Source: an uncultured Alphaproteobacteria bacterium (GTDB lineage Bacteria > Pseudomonadota > Alphaproteobacteria > Rs-D84). From it: a stretch of 64,000 nucleotides of DNA. Location of the stretch: the NCBI GenBank assembly GCA_944389385.1, contig CALXMC010000002.1:62001-126000 (forward strand), given 5' to 3'. Within the stretch, counting starts at the first letter, position 1. Every line of letters starts with the position of its first letter. A model generated the notes under the pieces. It searched no databases. It saw nothing but the letters and a program-made list of their open reading frames with translations, and was not told the DNA's origin. Both the position numbers and the translations under genes were made by a program. This document shows positions 8,819 through 18,236 of the stretch, piece by piece.

Positions 8819-8926
8819 CTGGGCGGGTTGTATTTTTTGTGGCGCGCGCTATATATATCATAAATTCGCGAATCGGGTTTTTGTGTGATATAGTTTTATG
8901 TGTAAAAAAAGTAAGGATTTATAAAG

Positions 8927-9508
8927 ATGGCTTTGATACCTGTTGTAATCGAAGAATCGCCCCGTGGGGAACGTTCTTTTGATATTTTTTCGCGTCTGTT
9001 GCGCGATCGAATTGTTATGATTAACGGGCAAATTGAACCAAATATGGCAAATACGGTTGTGGCCCAGTTATTGTTTTTGGAATCTGAAAATCCAAATGCC
9101 CAGATTTCTTTATATATAAATTCGCCGGGTGGTGATGTGTCCGCAGGATGGGCAATTATGGATACTATGCAGTATATTAAATCGCCTGTTTCAACCATTG
9201 GTATGGGATTGGTGGCGTCGATGGGTTCGGTTCTGTTGGCGGCCGGTGAAAAGGGAAAACGTTTCGTTTTGCCAAATACTCAAATCATGATACATCAACC
9301 GTTGGCTGGGGCAGAAGGTCAAATTACTGATATGGAAATTCGTATGGCTCAATATCAGAAAAATAAGAAAACCTTGATTAAACAAATGTCTGAATTTACA
9401 GGGCGTAAAGAAAAAGAATTGTTCGACGCGATGGAACGCGACAATTGGATGAGTCCGGATGAAGCCAAAGATTTTGGACTTATTGACGGTGTGTTAAAAC
9501 GTAAATAA
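8927..9508 (+). CDS. clpP: ATP-dependent Clp protease proteolytic subunit ClpP
   Basis: Barrel-forming serine peptidase of the ClpXP machine. The catalytic triad is visible as Ser98 (GLVASMG), His123 (MIHQP) and Asp172 (MERDNWMS). INSPGGDVSAGWAI forms the active-site strand. The length of 193 residues is typical. The ATG has AAGGA at good spacing. It is followed after 27 nt by clpX, giving the usual clpP-clpX operon. A second, divergent ClpP-like protein is encoded at 54476-55192. Confidence 0.98.
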   Translation: MALIPVVIEESPRGERSFDIFSRLLRDRIVMINGQIEPNMANTVVAQLLFLESENPNAQISLYINSPGGDVSAGWAIMDTMQYIKSPVSTIGMGLVASMGSVLLAAGEKGKRFVLPNTQIMIHQPLAGAEGQITDMEIRMAQYQKNKKTLIKQMSEFTGRKEKELFDAMERDNWMSPDEAKDFGLIDGVLKRK

Positions 9509-9535
9509 TTTTTTCGTATTTGGGGGATTGGGAAT

Positions 9536-10816
9536 ATGAGTGACGATAAAATTAAATCGGGTGAAACAGACAGCGCAACTGAAAATACACCACCGCAGTT
9601 TTGCAGTTTCTGTGGCAAGGCTGTGTATGAAGTGAAAAAATTGGTCAGTGGTCGCAATGTGTGTATTTGCGACGAATGTATTAACCTGTGCAATGACATT
9701 ATGGCCGATGATATGCGTAATGAAGTCGGGCATGATATGAATAAATTGCCAACACCGCGCCAGATTTATAATTTCTTGAACGAATATATCGTGGGTCAGG
9801 ATAACGCCAAACGCACATTGTCGGTTGCTGTATATAATCATTACAAGCGTCACAGTGTGGCTCAAAATACCAAGGTCGAAATTCAAAAATCAAACGTGTT
9901 GCTGATTGGACCGACAGGTACGGGCAAGACTTTGTTTGCGCAAACGTTGGCACGGATTTTGGATGTGCCGTTCGCAATCGCAGACGCCACCACTTTGACC
10001 GAGGCTGGATATGTCGGCGACGATGTGGAAAGCGTTTTGACGCGGTTGTTGCAAAATGCAAATTTTGATGTTGAACGTGCGGGGCGCGGTATTATCTATA
10101 TCGACGAAATCGATAAAATTGCGCGCAAGTCTGAAAACCCGTCGCTGACGCGTGATGTGTCCGGCGAAGGGGTGCAACAGGCTTTGTTGAAACTGGTCGA
10201 GGGCACAGTTGCAAATGTGCCGGCCGGCGGGGCAGGGCGCAAGCACCCGGGCGAGGCCACTGTGCAACTGGATACGTCCAAGATTTTGTTTATATGCGGT
10301 GGGGCGTTCGATGGGTTAAATAAAATCATTGGCGCACGTACCAATGAACGCGCCGGCATCGGATTCGGTGCACATGTAGAATCCAAGAAAGAACGGGATG
10401 CGAAAAATCACCTGGACGATGTGCAGCCCGAAGATTTGGTGAAGTTCGGTATTATTCCTGAATTGGTTGGGCGTTTGCCGATTGTGACGACTTTGCAGGA
10501 TTTGGACGAAGATGCGTTGGTGAAAATTTTGACTGAACCGAAAAATGCAATTGTTAAGCAATATGCGGCTATGTTGGAAATGGACGGCGTGAAATTGACA
10601 ATAACCGATGATGGGTTGCGGGCGATTGCAAAACGTGCGGTCGAACGTAAAACTGGCGCGCGCGGATTGCGCAGTATTTTGGAAAAAATATTATTGGAAC
10701 CTATGTTCGAAGCGCCCGAGAAAGAAGATTTGGCCGAAATCGTAATTGACAAAGATGTTGTCGCCGGTAAAAAGCCACCTGTGGAAATACTGCGCGACGC
10801 GAAAAAGGTTGCGTAA
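9536..10816 (+). CDS. clpX: ATP-dependent Clp protease ATPase subunit ClpX
   Basis: AAA+ unfoldase that delivers substrates to ClpP. The N-terminal zinc-binding domain has CSFCGK and CDECINLC. The AAA+ core shows Walker A GPTGTGKT, Walker [11 protein letters not shown], the pore-loop GYVGDDVES and the ClpP-binding-loop region near residues 260-275 (variant of [11 protein letters not shown]). The length of 426 residues is normal. A 35-nt exact copy of its last codons, with a terminator resembling its own, recurs inverted at 25345-25379. Confidence 0.98.
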   Translation: MSDDKIKSGETDSATENTPPQFCSFCGKAVYEVKKLVSGRNVCICDECINLCNDIMADDMRNEVGHDMNKLPTPRQIYNFLNEYIVGQDNAKRTLSVAVYNHYKRHSVAQNTKVEIQKSNVLLIGPTGTGKTLFAQTLARILDVPFAIADATTLTEAGYVGDDVESVLTRLLQNANFDVERAGRGIIYIDEIDKIARKSENPSLTRDVSGEGVQQALLKLVEGTVANVPAGGAGRKHPGEATVQLDTSKILFICGGAFDGLNKIIGARTNERAGIGFGAHVESKKERDAKNHLDDVQPEDLVKFGIIPELVGRLPIVTTLQDLDEDALVKILTEPKNAIVKQYAAMLEMDGVKLTITDDGLRAIAKRAVERKTGARGLRSILEKILLEPMFEAPEKEDLAEIVIDKDVVAGKKPPVEILRDAKKVA

Positions 10817-10840
10817 AAACGGGGCGGATGCCCCGTTTTT
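10815..10840 (+). terminator. Intrinsic terminator after clpX
   Basis: AAAACGGGGC-ggat-GCCCCGTTTTT immediately follows the clpX stop codon. Confidence 0.9.
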
Positions 10841-10980
10841 GTTACTCGTGCCACCCTTTGCCAAGGCTTCGGGTGACAATTCCCCACCCCCCGTCGCGCG
10901 GGACGCGGGGCGGTGGGTATTCATACGACCGATGCGACGAATTATTGTAATTCTTTCCACTCTTGGGCGGTGGCATTAGA

Positions 10981-11190
10981 CCACCCCGGCACTTCGTGCC
11001 ACCCCTCCGCAGAGAGGGGAACTTAGACCGCAACAAGACGAGAGATAGCAGCCATATTCTGCCATAGAGGGGAACTTTATTCCGCGACGGGATGGGAGTA
11101 GCCCCATCCGTCGTAAAGGGGAACCCGGACTGCGGCGGGAACGCACCAAGTTCCCCTCCATTGGAGGGGTGGGCGAAGCCCGGGGTGGTT
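10981..11190 (+). repeat. ~200-bp repeat with hairpin-bearing terminal inverted repeats, copy 1
   Basis: The left end reads CCACCCC-[GGCACTTCGTGCC]-ACCCCTCC, and the right end is its inverted counterpart, GGAGGGGTG-[GGCGAAGCC]-CGGGGTGG. The interior carries short GGGGAAC-flanked segments with GACGGGATGGGAG and CCCATCCGTCG arms. The layout resembles a MITE (non-autonomous mobile element), but no transposase is present in the window. Confidence 0.7.
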
Positions 11191-11221
11191 AGAGAGTACG
11201 GAATTATCCACTTAGTCCCCT

Positions 11222-11407
11222 TTGTCATTCCCGCGCCCGGGGTTCCCGCAAATACGAATATGTTTGTGGGGTGGATAAGGCGGGAATAGGGCTTGGGTTG
11301 TTAATAATTATTTAATTTTGGGAATAATTCAGCGTTATATTTTTTATTCACCCGCAATCCGCGATATGAATTTAATAGACCCTATTCCCGCCTGCGCGGG
11401 AATGACA
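11222..11407 (+). repeat. dRS3-like composite repeat, copy 1
   Basis: A ~186-bp unit begins TGTCATTCCCGC and ends GCGGGAATGACA. It contains a second GCGGGAAT at 11280-11287 and a 20-bp palindrome of dRS3 form (ATTCCC-N8-GGGAAT) at 11384-11403. Copy 2 at 19181-19365 is nearly identical. Confidence 0.75.
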
Positions 11408-11440
11408 AGAGTGGTGCGGGCTTGAGCACTTAGTCCCCTT

Positions 11441-11583
11441 TGTCATCGCGAGGGAGTGAAACGACCGTGGCGATCCAGTAAATAAAAAAGCACTGCGGGC
11501 GAATGCCCGCAGACATATTGCACTGGATTGCCACAGTCGTACGACAACGTTTTCAACGTTGATCGTACTCCTTCGCAATGACA
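11441..11583 (+). repeat. 143-bp palindromic element, copy 1
   Basis: The ends are inverted (TGTCATCGCGAGGGAGT against ACTCCTTCGCAATGACA). Inner arms pair TGGCGATCCAGT with ACTGGATTGCCA. Two inner hairpins are CTGCGGGC-gaat-GCCCGCAG and CAACGTT-ttc-AACGTTG. The end motif resembles the widespread GTCATTGCGAGGAGCGAAGCG repeat type known from other bacteria. Confidence 0.8.
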
Positions 11584-11756
11584 GCGGTGGGGGTACTTGT
11601 TACTCGTAACTCTTGATAAACCACCCTTCGCCAGGGCTTCGGGCGATAAGCCCCCCCGTCGCACTAAGTGCGACACCCCCCGCCCCAGAATCCACCCACG
11701 CAACCTTTGTTTGCGTGGGGCCCGATACTGGTCGGACTCTTCTCGTCCGACACAGG

Positions 11757-11788
11757 ACCAAAAATAAAACCACCAAAATGGTGGTTTA
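11757..11788 (-). terminator. Terminator of tRNA-Leu(CAA)
   Basis: Read on the minus strand, AAACCACCATTTTGGTGGTTT is followed by TTATTTTTGG, 7 nt after the CCA end of the tRNA. Confidence 0.8.
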
Positions 11789-11794
11789 TATTTC

Positions 11795-11879
11795 TGGTGG
11801 CCCTGGTCGGACTCGAACCGACACTCCTTGCAGAACTTGATTTTGAGTCAAGCGCGTCTACCAATTCCGCCACGGGGCC
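11795..11879 (-). tRNA. tRNA-Leu (anticodon CAA)
   Basis: The 85-nt sequence folds as a class II tRNA. The acceptor is GGCCCCG against CAGGGCC with one C-A mismatch. The anticodon stem is CTTGA/TCAAG with loop CTCAAAA, giving anticodon CAA for UUG. It has a long variable arm, a T-arm GTCGG-TTCGAGT-CCGAC and an encoded CCA end. Confidence 0.95.
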
Positions 11880-11897
11880 AAAAGGCAACGCAACAAA

Positions 11898-12272
11898 TTA
11901 TTTTGTCGCCGCTTTGCGGGATTCAACCTTTTTCACCAAACGGGCACTGCGATTCGCTTTGTGTGCCGGTTTCTTTGCCGGTTTTTCAGGTTTTCCGATT
12001 TTTTTGTTAATAGCCTTTTTAATCGCCGCCATTTCCGGTGTTAAACGGGACGGTGATTTTGACATTACGTACGCATCCAGACCGCCGTGTTTGGTCAATG
12101 TACGCAGACCGGCCGTCGAAATACGCAGCGAAAAATCACGATTCAAAATATCGCTGTGAAATTTTAATTTTTGCAAATTCGGTAAAAATGTACGCTTTGT
12201 ATGACGTTCGGAATGCGATACGTTCATACCAACCTGTGTTTTCTTACCTGTTACTTTACATACGCGTGGCAT
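11898..12272 (-). CDS. rpmB: Ribosomal protein bL28 with basic C-terminal extension
   Basis: The sequence opens MPRVCKVTGKKTQVGMNVSH, the classic bL28 N terminus, and continues with SHSERHTKRTFLPNLQ and LRISTAGLRTLTKHGGLDAY. Bacterial bL28 is usually 70-100 residues; this one has 124, with an extra Lys/Pro/Ala-rich tail from about residue 95. The ATG at 12272 follows AAAGGAT; an upstream in-frame ATG at 12299 would add nine non-conserved residues. It has its own promoter and ends just before tRNA-Leu on the same strand. Confidence 0.95.
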   Translation of the reverse strand: MPRVCKVTGKKTQVGMNVSHSERHTKRTFLPNLQKLKFHSDILNRDFSLRISTAGLRTLTKHGGLDAYVMSKSPSRLTPEMAAIKKAINKKIGKPEKPAKKPAHKANRSARLVKKVESRKAATK

Positions 12273-12301
12273 ATTATAATCCTTTGATAACTGGGGCATA
12301 A

Positions 12302-12328
12302 TTTATACCACAATTCCCAAAAAGTCAA
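12302..12328 (-). promoter_or_regulatory. Promoter of rpmB
   Basis: On the minus strand, TTGACT (12323-12328) is followed at 15 nt by TATAAA (12302-12307), or at 17 nt by TAAATT. Confidence 0.6.
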
Positions 12329-12431
12329 GAATTGTTTTGTTTTTTATTATGCCGCAGCAGTTCGCGCATTATATCACAGTTTTTTTCAAATTGCAATATG
12401 GGATAAAAAATCAATGTTTTGATTCCTGTGT

Positions 12432-12459
12432 CTTGAAAATGGGCAAAATGCTACTATAT
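12432..12459 (+). promoter_or_regulatory. RpoH (heat-shock)-type promoter of clpB
   Basis: CTTG at 12432-12435, continuing CTTGAAA, is followed after 18 nt by CTATAT at 12454-12459. This matches the alphaproteobacterial RpoH pattern (CTTG, 17-18 nt, CYTATNT). ClpB is a standard RpoH target, so the context agrees. Confidence 0.72.
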
Positions 12460-12488
12460 ATAGTGAAAAATAAAGGAGATTTTGAAAC

Positions 12489-14546
12489 ATGAATCCAGAA
12501 GAAATGCAAGAAACCCCAGATCAGGCGATTGCAAAATATACGACTGATTTTACCAAATTGGCGGCGGATGGCAAACTGGACCCGGTTATCGGGCGCGATG
12601 AAGAAATTCGTCGTACCATCCAGGTTTTATCCCGTCGTACAAAAAATAATCCTGTGCTGATTGGAAATCCGGGTGTTGGTAAAACCGCAATAGTCGAGGG
12701 ACTGGCCGAACGAATCGTTTCGCGCGATGTGCCTGAAAATTTATTGAATAAAAAATTGCTGTCGTTGGATATGGGGGCGTTGATGGCGGGCGCGATGTTT
12801 CGCGGTCAATTCGAAGGCCGTTTCAAGGCGATATTAAAGGCTGTCAAAGATTCCGATGGGCAAATCATTTTGTTCATAGACGAACTGCATACGTTGGTTG
12901 GCGCCGGCAAAGGTGAAGGCAGCATGGATGCGGGAAATTTAATAAAGCCAATGTTGGCGCGTGGCGAATTGCACTGTTTGGGTGCAACCACGTTGGACGA
13001 ATATCGGCAATATATTGAAAAAGATCCTGCGTTGGCGCGCAGGTTCCAGCCTGTTTATGTTGATGAGCCGACCGTTGATGATACGATTTCAATTCTGCGT
13101 GGGTTAAAGGAAAAGTACGAAGGTCATCATGGTGTGCGTATTTCTGATGCGGCATTGGTGTCCGCCGTGCGGTTATCGAATCGGTATATCACAGACAGGT
13201 TTTTGCCCGATAAAGCAATCGATTTGATTGACGAGGCCGCCGCCCGCGTGCGTATCGAGGTTGCGTCAAAGCCTGAAAAATTGGACGAAGTCGATCGGCA
13301 TTTGATGCAATTGAAAATCGAGCAGCAGGCGTTGAAAAAAGAAAAAGACGAAGATTCAAAAAAACGGCTGAAAGAATTGGAATCTGTTATCAAGGAAACC
13401 GAGGCAGAATCGGCCAAATTGACCGCTGATTGGCGCGCCGAGCAAGAAAAAATGCGCGGGCTGTCCGATGCGATGGCCGCGTTGGATGCCGCCAAGGCCG
13501 AAGTTGCCAGTGCAATGCGCAATGGCGATTATGAAAAAGCGTCTGCGTTGCAATATGGCAAGATTCCAGAATTGGAACAAAAAATACAGCAAATGAACGC
13601 GGATGCGCGCGAATATAAAACTGTGTTGCCGGAACATATTGCCGCCGTGGTCAGTAAATGGACTGGTGTGCCGGCCGATAAGTTAAGCATGGAAGAGCAG
13701 TCAAAACTGTTAAACATCGAAGACGAATTGCGCAAACGTGTCGTTGGCCAGGATCATGCGTTATCCGTTGTGGCGCGTGCGATTCGTCGCAGTCGGGCGG
13801 GGCTGTCCGATCCGCATCGTCCGTCGGGCAGTTTTATGTTCTTGGGGCCGACGGGTGTTGGCAAGACCGAGGTTGCCAAAGCGTTGGCTGAATATTTGTT
13901 CAATGATGAAACGGCCATGACGCGCATAGATATGAGTGAGTATATGGAACCGCATTCTGTGTCGCGCTTAATCGGCAGTCCCCCGGGATACGTTGGTTAC
14001 GAGCAGGGCGGTGTTTTGACCGAAAGCGTGCGCCGTCGCCCGTATCAGGTTTTGTTGTTCGACGAAATCGAAAAAGCAAATCCAGATGTGTTTAATGTGT
14101 TTTTGCAAATACTGGACGATGGGCGTTTGACCGATGGCCAGGGGCACGTTGTGAATTTCACGAATACCATTATTATAATGACCAGTAATTTGCCTGATAT
14201 GGATGCTGTGAAAAAACAATTCCGTCCCGAGTTTATAAATCGTATTGACGAAATTGTATTCTTTAATCCGTTGGGCAAAGACGTTATGGCGGGTATCGTT
14301 AAAATCCAGTTGCGCAATCTGGAAAATCGTTTGGCGGAACGTCGGATAAGTTTGAATGTGTCGGACAAGGCGATTAAGTGGTTGGGCGATAATGGATACG
14401 ATCCTGTGTTTGGCGCGCGGCCATTGAAAAGACTGATTACGTCCGCGGTCGAAGACAAAATCGCAGATTTGATTTTGTCTGGTACAGTGGGCGAGGGCAG
14501 TACGGTTTTTGTCGATGTCCAGGGCAAAGATTTAATTGTCAAATAA
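12489..14546 (+). CDS. clpB: ClpB disaggregase lacking the N-terminal domain
   Basis: Hsp100 AAA+ chaperone that extracts proteins from aggregates with DnaK. The 685-residue protein starts at the linker before AAA-1. It has Walker A GNPGVGKT at 59-66, pore loop around GAMFRGQFE, the coiled-coil middle domain at about 250-370, and the second Walker A GPTGVGKT near 454. Pore motif GYVGYEQGG and arginine-finger NRIDEIVFF are present. E. coli ClpB has 857 residues; the ~150-residue N domain is absent. E. coli also makes a shorter form from an internal start. The ATG has AAAGGAG, and the RpoH-type promoter lies directly upstream, so this is the full gene. The segment after TSNL is also shortened. 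Confidence 0.93.
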   Translation: MNPEEMQETPDQAIAKYTTDFTKLAADGKLDPVIGRDEEIRRTIQVLSRRTKNNPVLIGNPGVGKTAIVEGLAERIVSRDVPENLLNKKLLSLDMGALMAGAMFRGQFEGRFKAILKAVKDSDGQIILFIDELHTLVGAGKGEGSMDAGNLIKPMLARGELHCLGATTLDEYRQYIEKDPALARRFQPVYVDEPTVDDTISILRGLKEKYEGHHGVRISDAALVSAVRLSNRYITDRFLPDKAIDLIDEAAARVRIEVASKPEKLDEVDRHLMQLKIEQQALKKEKDEDSKKRLKELESVIKETEAESAKLTADWRAEQEKMRGLSDAMAALDAAKAEVASAMRNGDYEKASALQYGKIPELEQKIQQMNADAREYKTVLPEHIAAVVSKWTGVPADKLSMEEQSKLLNIEDELRKRVVGQDHALSVVARAIRRSRAGLSDPHRPSGSFMFLGPTGVGKTEVAKALAEYLFNDETAMTRIDMSEYMEPHSVSRLIGSPPGYVGYEQGGVLTESVRRRPYQVLLFDEIEKANPDVFNVFLQILDDGRLTDGQGHVVNFTNTIIIMTSNLPDMDAVKKQFRPEFINRIDEIVFFNPLGKDVMAGIVKIQLRNLENRLAERRISLNVSDKAIKWLGDNGYDPVFGARPLKRLITSAVEDKIADLILSGTVGEGSTVFVDVQGKDLIVK

Positions 14547-14570
14547 AAACGGGGCATTGCCCCGTTTTTT
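14545..14570. terminator. Bidirectional terminator after clpB
   Basis: AAAAACGGGGC-att-GCCCCGTTTTTT lies between convergent genes. It overlaps the stop codon of the minus-strand gene at 14569. Confidence 0.9.
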
Positions 14571-16302
14571 ATTTCTGATTATCCATTACAAATCGACGCA
14601 TTTGTGCAATTTTTTTCATGCGTTCTGTTTCCAGATATACTTTGGCATTATTGCTTAATTCCAATATTGCCGTGCCGTCCGATGTATTTGTTATTCCGTT
14701 GGCATAAATATTGTACTGGGAATGCTTTTGTTTGTATTCAGGAATGCGCGAACGTAAATTTGTGTCATACACCATCCATGTCGGAATTTCTGGATATTTT
14801 GGATTATTCACAATTGTTCCGTGTATTGCCAAAATCGTGTTACTGCACAGCAATTTGATTTGTGTATCAACGTGATTGCCAATAAATTTTACACCGTTGA
14901 TGTAAATATCATTGTAAGTGCCATCCAGTGTGGTTTTTATTGGCTTTATGGTTACGGTTATGTTTTGATATTGTATGGCGTTGGCGTTTTTGCGCACAAT
15001 TTCCGGGGTGGTAACTGGCTCGTTATGCAAAATATGATGCAATAAATTGTTTTGGCGCGCTATGTTATCGGGTGTTGCGACTTGCATCAAATTGCATCGA
15101 AATTCATTGCCAGATTTGTTTATAATAACAGTATTGCTTGGTGTGGTGCGTGCCTTGATTTGGGGCGTGTTCATTGGCATAGAATACACTTGTTCGGTTA
15201 TGTCGCCGTCTGAAATAGCGGTAAATTTACGTGACGAAGCGCGCGACATATATATCTTGTGCAAATGTGGTTCGTATCCAACGGATGTCAGACCCGATTT
15301 TGAAAATGGCACAACGGTATGGTTGGTTATGTCAATCACATACAGGTTGAATATGTTGTCGTCTTTTTTCTTGCGTACGATGGCGAAGTTTGTTTTGCTG
15401 TCGAACAAACATAAATCGTATGGTGCGACCGCACCGGTCAGTATTGGAAAACCACTGTTTTGATTGGCGGTGTACAAGTTAAACGTTCCGTTTTCTGTTG
15501 CTTTGCAGTACATTGGCAAATGAACAACAGTTGGTTTTTCGCAATGTGGTGCGGTGGTCTGGGGGCTTTTTTTATGCGACACGCGACGGAATGAATGTGT
15601 CGCAGAATCGTAATTTGAAAAGCGTCGTGCCAATTCAGCATCCAATGCGGACGGGATTTCTGTGCCGGATGATTTATAACGTACCAGTATTGTACGCAGC
15701 GATGTATCGCGCATTTGGGCGAATCGTTCGGCGCGCTGTTTTGTTTCTGGGTGCGCAATGCGACCACGTTTGAATGTTCGTGTTGTGGGATTATAACTGG
15801 GGAAACGACGTGCCAATTCGGTGCTTAATTCATCATCTATTGGGGCGCCTGATTTTTTTGTTCGCCAATAAATTTGACGCAGACGGAAATCAGACAATTT
15901 AGACAAAGGTGTATTGCCAAATGTTTCTGTTTCGCGGTTGTATCCTGGGAAACGTTTAACCAATTCATCATTTAACGCATCGCTGATTTTGATGCCCATT
16001 TTTTTGCGACGTATCTGTGCGTGACGCAGACTTTCGTTTGATGATTTCGACCAATCTGGTTCGGTTGTTTTTCTTTTGGCGTGTGCCGATTCGCTGTCGC
16101 GTTGTGTTAATGCGTTGTGTGGCAGTTTGTTTAACGCACTTATTACAAAATTCATTGTTACTTTTTTTGTGATTGCGTCGGACAAGTTCGCAGCCGTGCG
16201 CTGGAAATCACGAAAAGCCGCCGCCACAGTTTCGTCGCTTAAAATTTTTTCAGCCAATTGTTCCAGAAACTGTTCCGGTACAGAATTTGTTTTTTTGGAC
16301 AT
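14569..16302 (-). CDS. Unknown 577-residue protein with a threefold helical repeat
   Basis: I do not recognise this family. Residues about 90-128, 138-178 and 200-240 are three copies of a ~40-residue repeat. Its pattern is R-x-K-x-x-G-x-x-I-x-x-A/E-L-x-x-E-L-x-R-R-F-x-x-Y-x-x-x-T-x-x-F, with forms such as ELVKRFPGYN, ELARRFPSYN and ELARRFSNYD. The N-terminal 60 residues are helical. Residues 260-577 look beta-rich, with repeated short strands (NLYTAN, NLYVIDI, DIYINGVKF, NIYANGI), perhaps a propeller. There is no signal peptide or membrane segment, so it is probably cytoplasmic or a secreted effector without a classical signal. The start follows AAGGAT, and a 16-bp palindrome lies in the promoter. 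Confidence 0.85.
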   Translation of the reverse strand: MSKKTNSVPEQFLEQLAEKILSDETVAAAFRDFQRTAANLSDAITKKVTMNFVISALNKLPHNALTQRDSESAHAKRKTTEPDWSKSSNESLRHAQIRRKKMGIKISDALNDELVKRFPGYNRETETFGNTPLSKLSDFRLRQIYWRTKKSGAPIDDELSTELARRFPSYNPTTRTFKRGRIAHPETKQRAERFAQMRDTSLRTILVRYKSSGTEIPSALDAELARRFSNYDSATHSFRRVSHKKSPQTTAPHCEKPTVVHLPMYCKATENGTFNLYTANQNSGFPILTGAVAPYDLCLFDSKTNFAIVRKKKDDNIFNLYVIDITNHTVVPFSKSGLTSVGYEPHLHKIYMSRASSRKFTAISDGDITEQVYSMPMNTPQIKARTTPSNTVIINKSGNEFRCNLMQVATPDNIARQNNLLHHILHNEPVTTPEIVRKNANAIQYQNITVTIKPIKTTLDGTYNDIYINGVKFIGNHVDTQIKLLCSNTILAIHGTIVNNPKYPEIPTWMVYDTNLRSRIPEYKQKHSQYNIYANGITNTSDGTAILELSNNAKVYLETERMKKIAQMRRFVMDNQK

Positions 16303-16345
16303 ATCTTTATCCTTGTATTGTAATTATTGTGAATACACGTTAATA

Positions 16346-16365
16346 CAAAATACGTATTTTGTCAA
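16346..16365 (-). promoter_or_regulatory. Promoter -35 with overlapping 16-bp palindromic operator
   Basis: A consensus TTGACA (minus strand, 16360-16365) directly abuts a perfect palindrome, CAAAATAC/GTATTTTG, at 16346-16361. The best -10 at 17-nt spacing (TAACGT) is poor. The palindrome fills the spacer, so a dimeric regulator could block or help polymerase. It lies 44-59 nt upstream of the 577-residue gene. Confidence 0.5.
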
Positions 16366-16421
16366 GTTTTGTAATGGTATTTTTTATGGGGCGTTTTGCC
16401 CCATAATCAGATTTTGTCGTG

Positions 16422-18227
16422 TTATTTTTGTTTTTTTTCTTTGAATTGGATATCGCGCAGTTTTTTATATTCGCCGTCCAATGCGACCAATTCCGCATCG
16501 GTTCCGCGTTCTATGATTTGACCGTCTTTGACCACGCATATAATGTCTGCGTCCAAAATGGTTGATAATCTGTGCGCGATTACGAATGTTGTGCGTCCGC
16601 GCATCAGTTTATTCAGCGCAGATTGAATCAGTTTTTCGCTTTGCGTGTCCAGTGCGGATGTGGCCTCGTCCAATAACAGGATGGGTGCGTCTTTTAATAT
16701 CGCACGTGCGATGGCGATACGCTGTTTTTGACCGCCGGACAGCAATGCGCCGCCTTCGCCGACTTTGGATTTATATTTGCGCGGGAATGACATAATAAAA
16801 TCGTGTGCGTTTGCGGCGCGCGCGGCGGCCTGGATTTGTTCGGTCGTGGCGTCGGGGCATCCGTATTTGATGTTGTCCTCGATTGTGCCGTTGAATAAAA
16901 ACACGTCTTGGGAAACATCGGCAATATTTTTGCGCAGAGAATGCAGCGTGAATTTTTTAATGTCTTTGTTGTTGATTTCGATTTTTCCGTGTTGCGGTTC
17001 GTAAAAACGTTCAATCAAATTGAACATAGTCGTTTTTCCGCCACCCGATGGTCCAACCAGTGCGCATACTTTTCCGGCCGGCACGTTCAAATCTATGTTG
17101 CGTAATATCGGTTCGCCCGGGATGTATTCAAAAGACACATTGTCGAACTTAATCGACATCGGGCCCGATTTTAATTCAGTCGCGCCCGGTGCATCCATAA
17201 TATCCGGTTTGCTGTCCAAGAAGTTGAACAAAACCTCGGCTGCAAGCAAGCCGTGTTGCACAGTATTGCCCGTGCCGGTTATCGCCTTGGCCGGTTTATA
17301 AGCCGCGGTTAATGCCAACAAGAACGCCGTGAAATCACCGGTTGTAATCGCGCCCGTTACTATGAAATGACCGCCGATAATCAACGCCATACATAACCCA
17401 ATCGAAATCATCAGTTCCAATAATGGCGATTGCAGGGCGAATGCCTGGGTGCTTTTGTACGAATTAACCATAGATGAATTCAATACGCGTGTGAATTTTT
17501 CTGTTTCAGAATCTTCGTTGGCAAATGCCTGGATGGTTTTAATCCCATGCAGTGTTTGATTCAAGTGTTGCGATACATTATTCGCAATTCCAAACGATTC
17601 GCGTGATAATCTGCGACGTTTGCGCATAATCAACACCATCGGAATCATAATCGCCGGCACCAAGAATATCAAAACCGCGCACATTTGCGGCGCATAGTAC
17701 ACCATTAACCCCAACGTCATTGCCAGTGTGGCAATTTGTTGAACAGTGCTGATTAACGTGCCCGTCACCAGGTTTAATACTGCGCCCGCCTGGACCGAAA
17801 AATAATTCAGATGTTTGCCAATCCCATCGCCATAGAATTTCGCGATGTTCATTTTAACCATGTGGTTATAGATTTTAATTTGTAAATCTGCGCTGGCGTT
17901 CAGACCGGCCTTGGCCATAATCAGTGATTTGGCATAGTTAAATATTCCTTTGAATCCAAACGCCGCGATAATTTGCAGACCGAAAAAGTAAATATGCGTC
18001 ATACTTTTTTGAATGAACGCGTTATCAACGACCTGCTGGACCAGGGTGATTGTATAGGCCTCGGCCCCGGCGGCGCAAATGGTTGTAATTACGCCGAACA
18101 GCAACCATTTCCACTGTGGTTTGCCGATTTCGCGCCATACGCGATTGTACAAAGACCATTTGATACGGGCGTTGTCTTTATCGCCGTGAATCAGTTTTTT
18201 TATACTTTTCTTTAATTTTTTCCACAT
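16422..18227 (-). CDS. MsbA-like ABC exporter (half-transporter)
   Basis: A 601-residue type IV ABC exporter with a fused transmembrane domain (six predicted helices, about residues 30-320) and nucleotide-binding domain. Walker A is GPSGGGKTT near residue 392, the signature LSGGQKQR is near 494, Walker B is ILLLDEATSALD near 515, and the H-loop is IAHRLST. Homodimeric members with this layout include MsbA, which flips lipid A, and many other exporters. With lptB and lptC in the window, lipid A export is the likeliest role, but substrate cannot be read from sequence. It has its own promoter upstream. Confidence 0.85.
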   Translation of the reverse strand: MWKKLKKSIKKLIHGDKDNARIKWSLYNRVWREIGKPQWKWLLFGVITTICAAGAEAYTITLVQQVVDNAFIQKSMTHIYFFGLQIIAAFGFKGIFNYAKSLIMAKAGLNASADLQIKIYNHMVKMNIAKFYGDGIGKHLNYFSVQAGAVLNLVTGTLISTVQQIATLAMTLGLMVYYAPQMCAVLIFLVPAIMIPMVLIMRKRRRLSRESFGIANNVSQHLNQTLHGIKTIQAFANEDSETEKFTRVLNSSMVNSYKSTQAFALQSPLLELMISIGLCMALIIGGHFIVTGAITTGDFTAFLLALTAAYKPAKAITGTGNTVQHGLLAAEVLFNFLDSKPDIMDAPGATELKSGPMSIKFDNVSFEYIPGEPILRNIDLNVPAGKVCALVGPSGGGKTTMFNLIERFYEPQHGKIEINNKDIKKFTLHSLRKNIADVSQDVFLFNGTIEDNIKYGCPDATTEQIQAAARAANAHDFIMSFPRKYKSKVGEGGALLSGGQKQRIAIARAILKDAPILLLDEATSALDTQSEKLIQSALNKLMRGRTTFVIAHRLSTILDADIICVVKDGQIIERGTDAELVALDGEYKKLRDIQFKEKKQK

Positions 18228-18236
18228 AATACAATG

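Larger units (their letters stand above)
10843..11794. repeat. Interspersed-repeat block 1 (no genes)
   Basis: No plausible gene lies here. In order the block holds a TIR-type element (10981-11190), a dRS3-like composite (11222-11407), one 143-bp palindromic element (11441-11583) and a patch of small hairpins (11584-11760). The last patch includes an ACGCAA/TTGCGT stem at 11698-11716 and a GTCGGAC/GTCCGAC stem near 11730-11750. All modules recur in the other five gene-free blocks of the window. Confidence 0.85.

Noticed and set aside
10981..11190. Insertion sequence
   Set aside because: Terminal inverted repeats are present, but no transposase frame lies in this or any other copy, so it is listed as a repeat only.
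10850..11230. Several short Arg/Gly/Pro-rich frames in the repeat blocks
   Set aside because: The same peptide-like strings recur wherever the repeat modules occur and change frame freely, so they are not coding.
11728..11815. Attachment site beside tRNA-Leu(CAA)
   Set aside because: A 12-nt stretch of the tRNA 3' part (CTGGTCGGACTC) recurs 76 nt away, but it is within a hairpin patch and no integrase or island follows.
16386..16404. Terminator of the MsbA-like gene
   Set aside because: The ATGGGGC/GCCCCAT hairpin is followed by an A-run, not a T-run, on the minus strand; only a weak case can be made.
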